A stretch of DNA of 26,482 nt from Cypionkella sp. (lineage in GTDB: Bacteria > Pseudomonadota > Alphaproteobacteria > Rhodobacterales > Rhodobacteraceae), in assembly GCA_023255415.1 (NCBI GenBank), contig JALRIN010000037.1:1-26482 (forward strand), given 5' to 3'. The position numbers and the translations under genes are program-made. A model generated the notes under the pieces. The model saw only the letters and a program-made list of their open reading frames with translations. It had not been told where the DNA came from and did no database searches. Shown in pieces: positions 7,081-15,337 of this stretch (the first letter of the stretch is position 1; every line of letters starts with the position of its first letter).

Positions 7081-9075
7081 GTGGTCGATACCTTATTTTC
7101 TGCGCTGTCGGCGCTGATGACCTTTCAACATCTGCTTTACATGCTGATCGGGGTTTCGGTCGGGCTGGTGATCGGGGTGATCCCGGGGCTCGGCGGCATT
7201 GCGGGGCTGTCGCTTTTGATGCCTTTTTTATATGGGATGGACGAGGTTACAGCGCTGGCGATGCTGATCGGGCTCGTCGCGGTTATTCCAACCTCTGACA
7301 CGTTTTCTTCGGTGCTGATGGGGATTCCAGGATCGTCAGCCAGTCAGGCGACGGTGCTAGACGGCTTTCCTTTGGCGCGGCAAGGTCAGGCGGCGCGGGC
7401 GCTGTCGGCGGCCTTTATATCTTCGATGTTCGGCGGAATTTTTGGCGCGATTATCCTGACGGGATTTGTGGTGATTGCGCGGCCCTTGATCCTATCTTTT
7501 GGATCGGCCGAGCTGTTCATGCTGGCGCTGTTCGGTCTGTCGATGGTTGCGGTTCTGGCGGGGCGGTCTTTGGCCAAAGGGCTGGCGGCCTGCTGCCTTG
7601 GGCTGATCATCGGCTCGATCGGCGGCGCGCCGGCTACGGGCGAGTTCCGGCTGATTTTTGGCATGGATTATCTGTATGATGGCATCCCTTTGGTCGTTGT
7701 CGGCCTTGGCCTGTTTGCCATTCCCGAAATTGCCGACCTGCTGCGCAAAAACAGCGCGATTGCGCAAAGTAACGCGCTGGGGTCGGGCTGGTTTCAGGGC
7801 TTTCGGGACTGGTGGGCAAATATTTGGCTTTCGCTGCGCTGCGCGGGGATTGGCTGCATCATCGGGGCGATTCCGGGGCTGGGTGGGTCGGTTGTCGATT
7901 GGATCGCCTATGGCCATGCGGTGCAAACGGTTAAGAAAGACCCACAGTTCGGCAAGGGCGATGTTCGCGGTGTGATCGCACCTGAAAGCGCCAATAACGC
8001 GATGCAAGGCGGTGCCTTGTTGCCAACCATGCTGTTCGGCATCCCTGGATCAGGGGCCATGGCGGTGTTTCTGGGCGGTATGGTTTTGCTGGGGATCGAG
8101 CCCGGTCCGTCGATGGTGGGCGCCGATCTGGATGTCACCTATTCGGTGATCTGGTCGCTGGCGCTGGCCAATGTGATGGGCGCGGGGATTTGTCTGCTGC
8201 TGGCGATACCAATCTCGCGGCTGACCCAGATTCCTTTCCAGCGTCTTGCGCCCTTTATGATCACGCTGATCTGTTTTGCGGCCTTTCAAGCCACGCGGTC
8301 GCTGGCCGATTTGGTGGCGATGATTGCGCTGGGCGTCTTGGGCGTTTTGCTGAAGCGGTTTGGCTGGCCGCGCCCTGCCTTGCTGATCGGTTACGTGCTG
8401 GCACCGCAGGCCGAGACCTATTTTTATCAGGCGCTGCAGTTCTATGATTGGGGCTTTGTCACGCGGCCTGGCGTGATCATTATTGGCATCATGACGCTGG
8501 CTTCGGTCTATTTCGGGCTGCGCAACCGTGTCGACGAAACCGGAAATGTCGTCATCGCGGCCGATGACGCGCCAGATGCGACCAATCCGAAACTGCGCCA
8601 GCCGCAGGTGCTGTTTGCGCTGCTGGTGGCGGCGATGTTGGCCGTGGCCTTGGCGGATTCGCTTAAGCACAGCTTTTTGGGCCAGATCTTTCCGCTGTCG
8701 GTTTCGATCATCGGTCTGGCGATGTGTCTGGTGCTGACGCCGCAGCTTTGGCGCGGTGCGACAGGGCATCATGCGCATTACGACGGCGAATTGACCGGCG
8801 AGCATATTGGCCAAGCCGGGATCGGCACGCTTTGGGGTGGGCTGGCGTGGATCGGCGGCTTGGTGGCGGGGACGGCAGGCTTTGGGTTTTATGCTGCGAT
8901 GCTGGTGTTCTTTCCGCTGTTCCTGCGGGTGCGCGCCAAAGCGGGTTGGCTTGCCACCCTGATCATGACCGCCAGCGCGGCGGTTTTCATCGCGGTGCTG
9001 GCTTGGGCGCTGTCGCTGAACTTTCCTGCGGGCTATCTGCAGGATTATGTCGATCTGCCGTGGCCCTTCCGATGA
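7081..9075 (+). CDS. tctAB: TctA-TctB fusion permease of the TTT family
   Basis: A 664-aa integral membrane protein with a GTG start at 7081 after a GGAGG box. Residues 1 to about 485 are TctA: duplicated loops GVIPGLGG (32-39) and GAIPGLGG (262-269), GIPGSSASQ (81-89) and MLFGIPGSGAM (317-327), with about 10-12 membrane segments. After a polar linker (about 482-505) a second hydrophobic unit with four membrane spans (about 507-527, 533-555, 585-615, 620-650) matches the size and layout of TctB, the small subunit usually encoded separately. No separate tctB is present, which supports a real fusion. The transporter should be driven by the ion gradient and receive substrate from TctC. Its stop overlaps the next start (ATGA). 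Confidence 0.9.
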   Translation: MVDTLFSALSALMTFQHLLYMLIGVSVGLVIGVIPGLGGIAGLSLLMPFLYGMDEVTALAMLIGLVAVIPTSDTFSSVLMGIPGSSASQATVLDGFPLARQGQAARALSAAFISSMFGGIFGAIILTGFVVIARPLILSFGSAELFMLALFGLSMVAVLAGRSLAKGLAACCLGLIIGSIGGAPATGEFRLIFGMDYLYDGIPLVVVGLGLFAIPEIADLLRKNSAIAQSNALGSGWFQGFRDWWANIWLSLRCAGIGCIIGAIPGLGGSVVDWIAYGHAVQTVKKDPQFGKGDVRGVIAPESANNAMQGGALLPTMLFGIPGSGAMAVFLGGMVLLGIEPGPSMVGADLDVTYSVIWSLALANVMGAGICLLLAIPISRLTQIPFQRLAPFMITLICFAAFQATRSLADLVAMIALGVLGVLLKRFGWPRPALLIGYVLAPQAETYFYQALQFYDWGFVTRPGVIIIGIMTLASVYFGLRNRVDETGNVVIAADDAPDATNPKLRQPQVLFALLVAAMLAVALADSLKHSFLGQIFPLSVSIIGLAMCLVLTPQLWRGATGHHAHYDGELTGEHIGQAGIGTLWGGLAWIGGLVAGTAGFGFYAAMLVFFPLFLRVRAKAGWLATLIMTASAAVFIAVLAWALSLNFPAGYLQDYVDLPWPFR

Positions 9076-10133
9076 GCGGCGCAGTAAGGCTTTTGTGTCT
9101 GCAGGGCGACGGCATTGGCCCCGAGATTATGCAGGCAACCCTTGTTGTGCTGCAGGCGGCTGCGCGCCGCTTTGAACTGGACCTGCAGCTGAGCCATGCC
9201 GATATCGGCTTTGCCGCCTTGGCGCAGCAGGGCAGCACCATTCCGGCAAAGGTCATCGCACAGGCGAAATCGGCTGATGGCGTTATTCTGGGGCCAGTGT
9301 CGCATAACGCCTATCCGCCGGTATCCGAAGGCGGATTGAACCCATCGGGCGTGTTGCGCCGCGAGCTGGAGCTTTATGCCAACATCCGACCCGCCCGCGC
9401 GCGCAAAGGCACCCCACGTGCCATTGCGGCACAGATCAATCTGATCATCGTGCGCGAAAATCTGGAAGGCTTTTACGCTGACCGCAATATGGCCTCGGGG
9501 TCCGGTGAGATTTTGGTTGAACCGGGGGTGGCGATTGCGCTGCGCAAGATCACCTCGCGCGGCAGCGCCCGCATTGCCGAGGCCGCCTTTGCGCTTGCCG
9601 CCAATCGGCCCCGCGCGCGGGTCACCACCATTCACAAGGCCAATGTGCTGCGGATTTCTGATGGGCTTTTCTTGACCGAGGTGCGCAAAGTTGCCGCCCG
9701 CTATCCGCAGGTTGCGCATGACGAAATGCTTGTCGATGCCGCTGCTGCCCATCTGGTGCGCGACCCTGCACGGTTTGATGTGGTGCTTGCGACCAATATG
9801 TTTGGCGACATCTTATCGGACCTTGCCTGTGAAATCGCAGGCGGGCTGGGGCTGGGTGCCTCGCTGAACCTTGGCCCCGATTATGCCGTGGCCCAAGCGC
9901 AGCACGGATCGGCCCCCGATCTTGCCGGACAAGACCGCGCCAATCCGTCGTCACTCATCGGCTCTGCGGCGATGCTGTTGCGCCATTTGGGCGCGCAAGG
10001 GGCGGCAGATGCGATCGAACGCGCGCTGGATGCCGCGCTCTGCACGGCCGCAACCCGCACGCCGGACCTTGGCGGCGGCTTGGGAACGCAGGCCTTTGCC
10101 AATTGGATTTCCACCTTCATCTTGGAGAACTGA
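9072..10133 (+). CDS. Isocitrate/homoisocitrate/isopropylmalate-type dehydrogenase
   Basis: A 353-aa beta-decarboxylating dehydrogenase. ATG 9072 overlaps the tctAB stop by 4 bp; a longer in-frame ORF upstream only shadows tctAB. Motifs: GDGIGPEI (12-19); substrate arginines near RRELELYANIRP (96-107) and in VRENLEGFY (127-135, catalytic Tyr135); Lys189 in HKANVL; metal Asp246 and Asp250 in TNMFGDILSDL; HGSAPDLAG (278-286). The ENxEGxY form is that of isocitrate, homoisocitrate or tartrate dehydrogenases rather than LeuB. It would oxidise and decarboxylate a 2-hydroxy-3-carboxy acid with NAD(P)+ in the cytoplasm. Position between a tricarboxylate permease and a PrpF/GalD enzyme suggests a catabolic role on an isocitrate-like compound. 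The exact substrate is unknown. Confidence 0.85.
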   Translation: MSGAVRLLCLQGDGIGPEIMQATLVVLQAAARRFELDLQLSHADIGFAALAQQGSTIPAKVIAQAKSADGVILGPVSHNAYPPVSEGGLNPSGVLRRELELYANIRPARARKGTPRAIAAQINLIIVRENLEGFYADRNMASGSGEILVEPGVAIALRKITSRGSARIAEAAFALAANRPRARVTTIHKANVLRISDGLFLTEVRKVAARYPQVAHDEMLVDAAAAHLVRDPARFDVVLATNMFGDILSDLACEIAGGLGLGASLNLGPDYAVAQAQHGSAPDLAGQDRANPSSLIGSAAMLLRHLGAQGAADAIERALDAALCTAATRTPDLGGGLGTQAFANWISTFILEN

Positions 10134-10134
10134 C

Positions 10135-11226
10135 ATGCCGCAAACGGGCATTCCTTATCATTTCTTTCGTGGTGGCACCTCGCGCGGGCCATATTTTCGA
10201 CGCGAGGATTTGCCCGAAGACCGCGAGACTTTGGCACGGGTCTTGGTGGCTGTGCTTGGCTCGGGGCAAAAGCTGAATATCGATGGTATCGGGGGCGGTG
10301 CTGCGGTCACGACCAAGGTGGCGATGCTGTCGGTATCGCAAACCGAAGGCTGCGACATCGACTATTTCTTTGCCCAAGTGGGGGTCGAGGATGGTTTGGT
10401 TGATTTCAAACCCACCTGTGGCAATATCCTGTCAGGGGTCGGGCCCGCTGCAATTGAGATGGGCCTGATTGCTCCGCAAGGCGATGTCACGCGCGTCAAA
10501 ATTCATTCGGTGAACACTGGCGCCAAGGTCGAGGCGGTTGTCAGCACGCCAGAGGGCGCGGTGTGCTATGATGGCACAGCCGCGATCGACGGTGTGCCAG
10601 GCACCGCTGCGCCGGTGTTTTTGAATTTTATGGATGTGGTCGGCTCGGCCACAGGCGCGCTTTTGCCCACCGGCAGTCTGCGCGATGTCATTGATGGGAT
10701 CGAGGTCACCTGCATGGATGTGGCGATGCCCGTGGTCATCGCGCGGGCGCGGGATTTTGGCTTGACGGGCACAGAAACAGCGGCAGAGCTGGATGAAAAC
10801 CGTGCGTTTTATGCGCGAATGGAACCGATACGCCGCGCCGCGGGGGTCTTGATGGGGATGGGCGATGTCGCGCAATCGGTCACGCCCAAGTTTGCGCTTT
10901 TGTCAGAGCCGCGCAACGGTGGCACTGTCACCGCGCGTTATTTCATGCCCAAGAACTGCCATCCGACAATGGCTGTCACCGGCGCGCAATGTCTTGCCTC
11001 GGCGGTCTTGACCCCTGGTACTGTGGCCGAGGGGCTATTTTCCCCGCCCCAGGGTCAGCCAGCTTTGGTGCTGATCGAGCATCCTTCCGGGGTGATGGAT
11101 GTGACGGTTGATTACAGCACTGGTGCGGCGGGGTTTCAGTTGCACTCGGCAGGACTGTTGCGCACAGCGCGGCTTTTGGCGAGGGGCGAGGTGATGGTGC
11201 CTGCCAGCCTGTGGGCGGGAAAATGA
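10135..11226 (+). CDS. PrpF/GalD-family isomerase (aconitate or oxalomesaconate type)
   Basis: A 363-aa cofactor-free isomerase of the PrpF family (diaminopimelate-epimerase fold). Start ATG 10135 is 1 nt after the previous stop. Visible: FRGGTSRGPYF (11-21), IDGIGGGAAVTTKVAM (49-64) and PTCGNILSGVGP (93-104). Lys61 and Cys95 have the same 34-residue spacing as the critical Lys and Cys of PrpF. Overall length and the run of conserved blocks (VNTGA, IDGVPGTAAPV, GALLPTG, MPVV) fit GalD (4-oxalomesaconate tautomerase, about 360 aa) better than PrpF (about 390 aa). It may move or flip the double bond of an unsaturated tricarboxylate such as trans-aconitate. Next to tcuAB this is plausible but inferred. 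Its stop overlaps the next start. Confidence 0.85.
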   Translation: MPQTGIPYHFFRGGTSRGPYFRREDLPEDRETLARVLVAVLGSGQKLNIDGIGGGAAVTTKVAMLSVSQTEGCDIDYFFAQVGVEDGLVDFKPTCGNILSGVGPAAIEMGLIAPQGDVTRVKIHSVNTGAKVEAVVSTPEGAVCYDGTAAIDGVPGTAAPVFLNFMDVVGSATGALLPTGSLRDVIDGIEVTCMDVAMPVVIARARDFGLTGTETAAELDENRAFYARMEPIRRAAGVLMGMGDVAQSVTPKFALLSEPRNGGTVTARYFMPKNCHPTMAVTGAQCLASAVLTPGTVAEGLFSPPQGQPALVLIEHPSGVMDVTVDYSTGAAGFQLHSAGLLRTARLLARGEVMVPASLWAGK

Positions 11227-12200
11227 AGGTTCATATCCTTGACGATTGGTCAGACACCCTGCGCGGGTTGGCGGCCTTTGACCGCCTTGCGGGGCATGAG
11301 GTGACAGTTTGGACTGATGCCGCCCAAGGCGCGGCTTTGGCCGAACGCTTGGCCGAGGCCGAGGCGATTGTGCTGTTTCGCGAACGCAGCAGCATCACTG
11401 CCGATCTGCTGGCACATCTGCCGAAACTGCGGATGATTTCAGGGCGCGGCGCCTATCCGCATGTCGATGTCACGGCCTGCACGGCGGCGGGCGTGGTGTT
11501 TTGCAGCAACGCCCCTGCCGAAGCGCCAAACCACGCCGCGGCAGAGCTGACTTGGGCTCTTATCCTAGCGTCGATGCGGGATTTGCCTGCGCAGATGGCC
11601 AGCGCCAAGGCGGGCGGCTGGCAATCGGGCGTTGGCCGCAGCCTGCATGGCCGCACGATTGGGCTTTTGGGCTATGGCAAAATCGCACGGCTGGTGGCCA
11701 GCTATGCGCGGGCCTTTGGAATGCAGGTGATCATCTGGGCGTCTGAAGCGGGTCGCGCGCGGGCAAGTGCTGCGGGCGAAACCGTGGCGAGCAGCCGCGC
11801 GGCGTTTTTCGGCGGTGCGGATGTGATCAGCCTGCATCTGCGGCTGACCCCGCAAACCGCAGGTTGCGTGACGGGCGAGGATTTGGCGCAAATGCGGCCC
11901 CGCGCGGTTTTGGTCAACACTTCGCGCGCAGGGCTGATCGCCAAGGGTGCCTTGCTTGCGGGTTTGCAGGCGGGCAGACCCAGCCTTGCGGCGCTGGATG
12001 TGTTTGACACAGAACCTGCGCGCGATCCGCAAGACCCTGTGCTTTCGCATCCGCGCGTGATCGCAACGCCGCATATCGGCTTTGTCACCGAGGACGAGTT
12101 TGATCTGCAATTTGCCGATATCTTTGATCAGATCAACGCCTTTGCCGCGGGCGCGCCGATCCATATGATCAATCCTCAGGTCTGGTCCGCACCCGCATAA
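11223..12200 (+). CDS. D-2-hydroxyacid dehydrogenase
   Basis: A 325-aa NAD(P)-dependent D-isomer-specific 2-hydroxyacid dehydrogenase. ATG 11223 overlaps the preceding TGA (ATGA). The central Rossmann domain has GLLGYGKIA (147-155), with Ala where a third Gly is usual. The catalytic set is present: Arg235 in VNTSRAGLI, Glu264 in DTEP and His284 in ATPHIG. It would interconvert a 2-keto acid and a D-2-hydroxy acid (glyoxylate/hydroxypyruvate, phosphoglycerate or similar). It is last in the tctC operon, so it may act on the pathway's keto-acid product or remove a side product; the substrate cannot be told from sequence. Its 3' end overlaps the convergent AbrB-like gene by 32 bp. Confidence 0.85.
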   Translation: MKVHILDDWSDTLRGLAAFDRLAGHEVTVWTDAAQGAALAERLAEAEAIVLFRERSSITADLLAHLPKLRMISGRGAYPHVDVTACTAAGVVFCSNAPAEAPNHAAAELTWALILASMRDLPAQMASAKAGGWQSGVGRSLHGRTIGLLGYGKIARLVASYARAFGMQVIIWASEAGRARASAAGETVASSRAAFFGGADVISLHLRLTPQTAGCVTGEDLAQMRPRAVLVNTSRAGLIAKGALLAGLQAGRPSLAALDVFDTEPARDPQDPVLSHPRVIATPHIGFVTEDEFDLQFADIFDQINAFAAGAPIHMINPQVWSAPA

Positions 12201-13206
12201 GCCGCGCTGCAATCGGCGCCCCCAAGATCACCAGCACAATGCGCGTCAAATGGTGCAGCACAACAAAGCCCAGATCCGCCCCCGCCACCAATGACAGCAC
12301 CGTCATCTCGGCCTGCCCGCCAGGGGCAAAGGCAAGAAAGGCCTCAACAGGATGGGCAAGCCCAGTCAGAGTGATCACCTCGGTAAAACCGGCGGCAAGC
12401 GCTGCCAGAATCAGCACAAAGGCGATGCCCGAGGCGACAACGCGGCGCAGCTCGCCCCAGGTGACCCCAACATAATGCACGCCAATCGACAGGCCGATGA
12501 ACAGTTGCGCGGTGACAATCGCCTCGGCAGGGGGGCGGGCGTGGATCAAACCCGCGAGCGACAGCGCCGCTGTGACTATCATCGGCCCAAGGATCGATGC
12601 GCCGAAAAGCCCCAGCCTCTCGCCGCCTTTCCACCCGACCACCGCCGCAATTGCCATCAGCACCAGCTCGGCCACAGGCAAGGACAGCATCGGCGCACCG
12701 ATAGCACCCGTCAGTTTCACGCCATAAAGCGTGGTCAAGATCACCGGTGCTAGGCTCACGATCACCAAAACGCGGGTCGCATGAATAAGTGATAAGGCCC
12801 GCGCGTTGCCCCCCGCCTCGGTGCCAAAAATCACCATATCCTGCAGCCCCCCCGGCATCGCCGCATACCAAGAGGTTACAGGGTCAAACCCCATCTTGCG
12901 AAAGAACGGCACGCCAATCAGGCCGATCAGTGCCACATAAAGCGGGATAAGCGCCACTGTTGCCATCATCTGCGGCACCCGCGCCAGCACTTCTGGCGTG
13001 ATCGAGGCACCAACGGCGACGCCAAGGATCGTGCGGGCGGCGACCGAGACCTGTCCCAGCCCCTGCAGGTTTGCCCCTGCCAGGGCTGCAATCAGACAGG
13101 CGGCCATGGGGCCAAACAAAAATGGCAGCGGCAGGTGCAGCAGTTTGAATCCGGCTGCCCCTGCGATTGCAAGGCCCAAAGTCGCAAGCCGGCGCTTGGT
13201 AAACAT
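12169..13206 (-). CDS. AbrB-family (duplicated domain) inner-membrane protein
   Basis: A 345-aa polytopic membrane protein with about 9-10 spans. It shows the internal duplication typical of the family often annotated AbrB/ammonia monooxygenase-like: the half starting LHLPLPFLFGPMAACL with VSVAARTILGVAVGASI recurs as LGLFGASILGPMIVTAAL with AQLFIGLSIGVHYVG. PGGLQDMV and PGGQAEMT are matching conserved loops. ATG 13206 follows AAGGAA. It is divergent from the GntR gene across a short region containing a TGTATACA site, and convergent with the dehydrogenase gene (32-bp overlap). The family is poorly characterised; it recurs beside tricarboxylate and TTT genes, so an exporter or accessory carrier for the same compound is possible. 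It is unrelated to the Bacillus AbrB regulator. Confidence 0.8.
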   Translation of the reverse strand: MFTKRRLATLGLAIAGAAGFKLLHLPLPFLFGPMAACLIAALAGANLQGLGQVSVAARTILGVAVGASITPEVLARVPQMMATVALIPLYVALIGLIGVPFFRKMGFDPVTSWYAAMPGGLQDMVIFGTEAGGNARALSLIHATRVLVIVSLAPVILTTLYGVKLTGAIGAPMLSLPVAELVLMAIAAVVGWKGGERLGLFGASILGPMIVTAALSLAGLIHARPPAEAIVTAQLFIGLSIGVHYVGVTWGELRRVVASGIAFVLILAALAAGFTEVITLTGLAHPVEAFLAFAPGGQAEMTVLSLVAGADLGFVVLHHLTRIVLVILGAPIAARLMRVRTRPED

Positions 13207-13221
13207 GGCGCGATTCCTTGG

Positions 13222-13249
13222 TTGACGATTTTGTATCCAACTGTATACA
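13222..13249 (+). promoter_or_regulatory. Promoter of gntR-tcuAB with overlapping operator
   Basis: TTGACG (13222-13227), 16-bp spacer, TATACA (13244-13249). Two TGTAT-type sites overlap it: TGTATCCA (13232-13239) and the perfect palindrome TGTATACA (13242-13249), with a 10-bp period and 7 of 8 bases alike. TGTATACA-like dyads are typical of GntR/FCD regulators. One would cover the -10 box, suggesting repression and autoregulation, perhaps also of the divergent AbrB-like gene. Confidence 0.5.
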
Positions 13250-13280
13250 TAAATCTATATTGCTCAAGAGGCTGTCTGCT

Positions 13281-13949
13281 GTGTCCGACGAACCTGATTT
13301 TCCGCAAGGCGAAAGTGCCTATCGTCGCCTTTTGGCGGAAATCCGCAGCGGCGCGCTGCTGCCCAATGCCCGTCTGCGCGAAACCGAATTGGCCGAACGC
13401 CTTGGCATCAGCCGCACCCCCGTGCGCGAGGCCATTCGCCAGCTAGAGGCCGATGGGCTGGTGGTTCATGTGCCGCGGCAGGGGGCCAGCATTCGCAGCT
13501 TGGATTATGCCGAGGTGATCGAACTTTACGAAATGCGCGCCGTTCTTGAAGGCACCGCCGCGCGGCTGGCGGCACGCGTCGCCTCGGATATCGAAATTGC
13601 AGAACTGACCGCGCTGAACGCGGATCTGGCCCGCGCCACCCCCGGACCCGCCGCTCAAGAGCTGAACCGCCAGTTTCACCGCACTTTGTTGGATGCCGCC
13701 CGCAACCGGTTTTTGATGAAGTCGATGAGCGCGCTGCAAAAGACCTTGCTGATTTTGGGGCCGACCACGCTGGCCGAACCCACTCGCGCGGCGGATGCGG
13801 TGATTGAACATGACGCTGTCTTGCAAGGCCTGCGTGGCCGCGATGCCAGCGCCGCAGAGACGGCCATGCGCGCCCATGTCGAGGCGGCGTTGAAAATGCG
13901 TATCAAAGCCATGCGCGGTCGTGAAATCCCCCTGGAGGATCTGTCGTGA
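13281..13949 (+). CDS. GntR-family (FCD/FadR-type) transcription regulator
   Basis: A 222-aa regulator from GTG 13281, chosen because AAGAGG lies 9 nt upstream and because the promoter ends before it; an in-frame TTG at 13218 would place the promoter inside the gene. Residues 12-72 form the GntR winged helix with the signature LRETELAERLGISRTPVREAIRQLEADGLV split over 32-61. The C-terminal part (about 80-215) is an all-helical FCD ligand-binding domain (VIELYEMRAVLEGTAARLAA, then NRQFHRTLLDAA with the metal-ligand-like His). FCD domains bind organic acids. It leads the tcuAB operon: its TGA overlaps the tcuA GTG. In Salmonella the tcu regulator (TcuR) is LysR-type, so the regulator is swapped here. 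Confidence 0.87.
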   Translation: MSDEPDFPQGESAYRRLLAEIRSGALLPNARLRETELAERLGISRTPVREAIRQLEADGLVVHVPRQGASIRSLDYAEVIELYEMRAVLEGTAARLAARVASDIEIAELTALNADLARATPGPAAQELNRQFHRTLLDAARNRFLMKSMSALQKTLLILGPTTLAEPTRAADAVIEHDAVLQGLRGRDASAAETAMRAHVEAALKMRIKAMRGREIPLEDLS

Positions 13950-15337
13950 AAACTTGGCCTGCTGAATTTGATCTTGCCATCGTTGGGGGCGGCAATGCAG
14001 CGCTTTGCGCGGCGATCACCGCGGCCGAGGCCGGTGCAAAAGTGCTGATCCTGGAAGGTGCACCGCAGACCTATCGCGGCGGCAATTCGCGCCACACCCG
14101 CAATTTTCGCTGCATGCACCAAGGCCCGCTGTCGGTTTTGACCGGAAGCTATCAAGAAGACGAATATTTTCACGACCTGATGCTGGTGACCAAAGGCAAG
14201 ACCGATGAAGATCTGGCGCGGATGACCATTCGCGCTTCGGAGGAATGTCTGCCTTGGATGCAAGAGCGTGGCGTGCGGTTTCAGCCTTCGCTGTCTGGCA
14301 CGCTGAGCCTTAGCCGAACCAATGCGTTTTTTCTGGGCGGTGGCAAAGCTTTGGTCAATGCCTATTACAACACCGCGCAGGATCGGGGGGTCGAGGTGGC
14401 CTATGAAGCGCAGGTGCTGCATGTGCACCGCGACACGAACCGTATCACCCATTTGGACACTGAAATCGCAGGCGTGCCAAAACGCATCCTTGCGCGCGCC
14501 TTTGTGCTGGCCAGCGGTGGCTTTCAGGCCGATCTGGACTGGCTTGCGCGGGCTTGGGGGCCAGCGGCCAAGAATTTCCTGATCCGCGGGACGCCCTATA
14601 ACCGCGGCGTCGTGCTGCGCGATATGTTGGACCAAGGCGCCGATAGCGTCGGCGATCCCACCCAGTGCCACGCCGTTGCCATCGACGGGCGTGCGCCGAA
14701 ATATGATGGCGGCATCGTCACACGGCTGGATTGCGTGCCGTTTTCTATCGTTGTGAACAAGAACGGCGACCGCTTTCACGACGAAGGCGAAGACGTCTGG
14801 CCAAAGCGCTATGCGATCTGGGGCCGGCTGGTGGCGGGCCAGCCTGATCAGGTTGGCTATGCGCTGATCGATTCAAAATCGATCGATCTTTTCATGCCTT
14901 CGGTTTTCCCGCCGATTGTTGCCAATAGCATTGCCGAGCTGGGCGAAAAGCTGGGGCTCGACGGGCAAAAGCTGACACAGACGGTGACAGAGTTTAACGC
15001 CGCCTGTCAGCCGGGCCGCTTTCACCCGACCGAATTGGACGGCATGGCAACCCAAGGGCTGGGACAACCAAAAACCAACTGGGCGCGGCCTTTGGACAAG
15101 CCGCCCTATTATGGCTATCAGCTGCGCCCCGGCGTGACCTTTACCTATCTGGGGCTAAAGGTAGATGCCCGCGCCCAAGTGCATAGCCCCGAAGGCCCGA
15201 TTACCAATCTTTGGGCGGCGGGCGAAATTATGGCCGGTTCAATCCTTGGCCAAGGCTATCTGGCCGGATTCGGCATGACCATCGGCACCGTTTTTGGCCG
15301 CATTGCAGGCAAGGAGGCCGCAGCCCATGTCGCTTGA
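13946..15337 (+). CDS. tcuA: FAD-dependent tricarballylate dehydrogenase
   Basis: A 463-aa flavoprotein of the fumarate reductase/succinate dehydrogenase flavoprotein fold. GTG 13946 overlaps the GntR stop (GTGA) and follows GGAGG. The FAD-binding dinucleotide fold is at the N-terminus (AIVGGGNAALCAAITAAEAG, from residue 11), followed by the TcuA-type GGNSRHTRNFRCMH. Further blocks are VRFQPSLSGTL, FFLGGGKALVNAYY and the C-terminal NLWAAGEIMAGSILGQGY flavin segment. Remembered Salmonella TcuA shares these blocks closely. It should oxidise tricarballylate to cis-aconitate in the cytoplasm, handing electrons to TcuB. A related unsaturated-acid-forming role on another tricarboxylate is possible. 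It overlaps tcuB by 11 bp. Confidence 0.9.
   Translation: MKTWPAEFDLAIVGGGNAALCAAITAAEAGAKVLILEGAPQTYRGGNSRHTRNFRCMHQGPLSVLTGSYQEDEYFHDLMLVTKGKTDEDLARMTIRASEECLPWMQERGVRFQPSLSGTLSLSRTNAFFLGGGKALVNAYYNTAQDRGVEVAYEAQVLHVHRDTNRITHLDTEIAGVPKRILARAFVLASGGFQADLDWLARAWGPAAKNFLIRGTPYNRGVVLRDMLDQGADSVGDPTQCHAVAIDGRAPKYDGGIVTRLDCVPFSIVVNKNGDRFHDEGEDVWPKRYAIWGRLVAGQPDQVGYALIDSKSIDLFMPSVFPPIVANSIAELGEKLGLDGQKLTQTVTEFNAACQPGRFHPTELDGMATQGLGQPKTNWARPLDKPPYYGYQLRPGVTFTYLGLKVDARAQVHSPEGPITNLWAAGEIMAGSILGQGYLAGFGMTIGTVFGRIAGKEAAAHVA

Noticed and set aside
8724..9071. N-terminal extension of the isocitrate-type dehydrogenase ORF
   Set aside because: It is the out-of-frame reading of the TctB-like part of tctAB; the true start ATG 9072 begins just before the GDGIGPEI motif.
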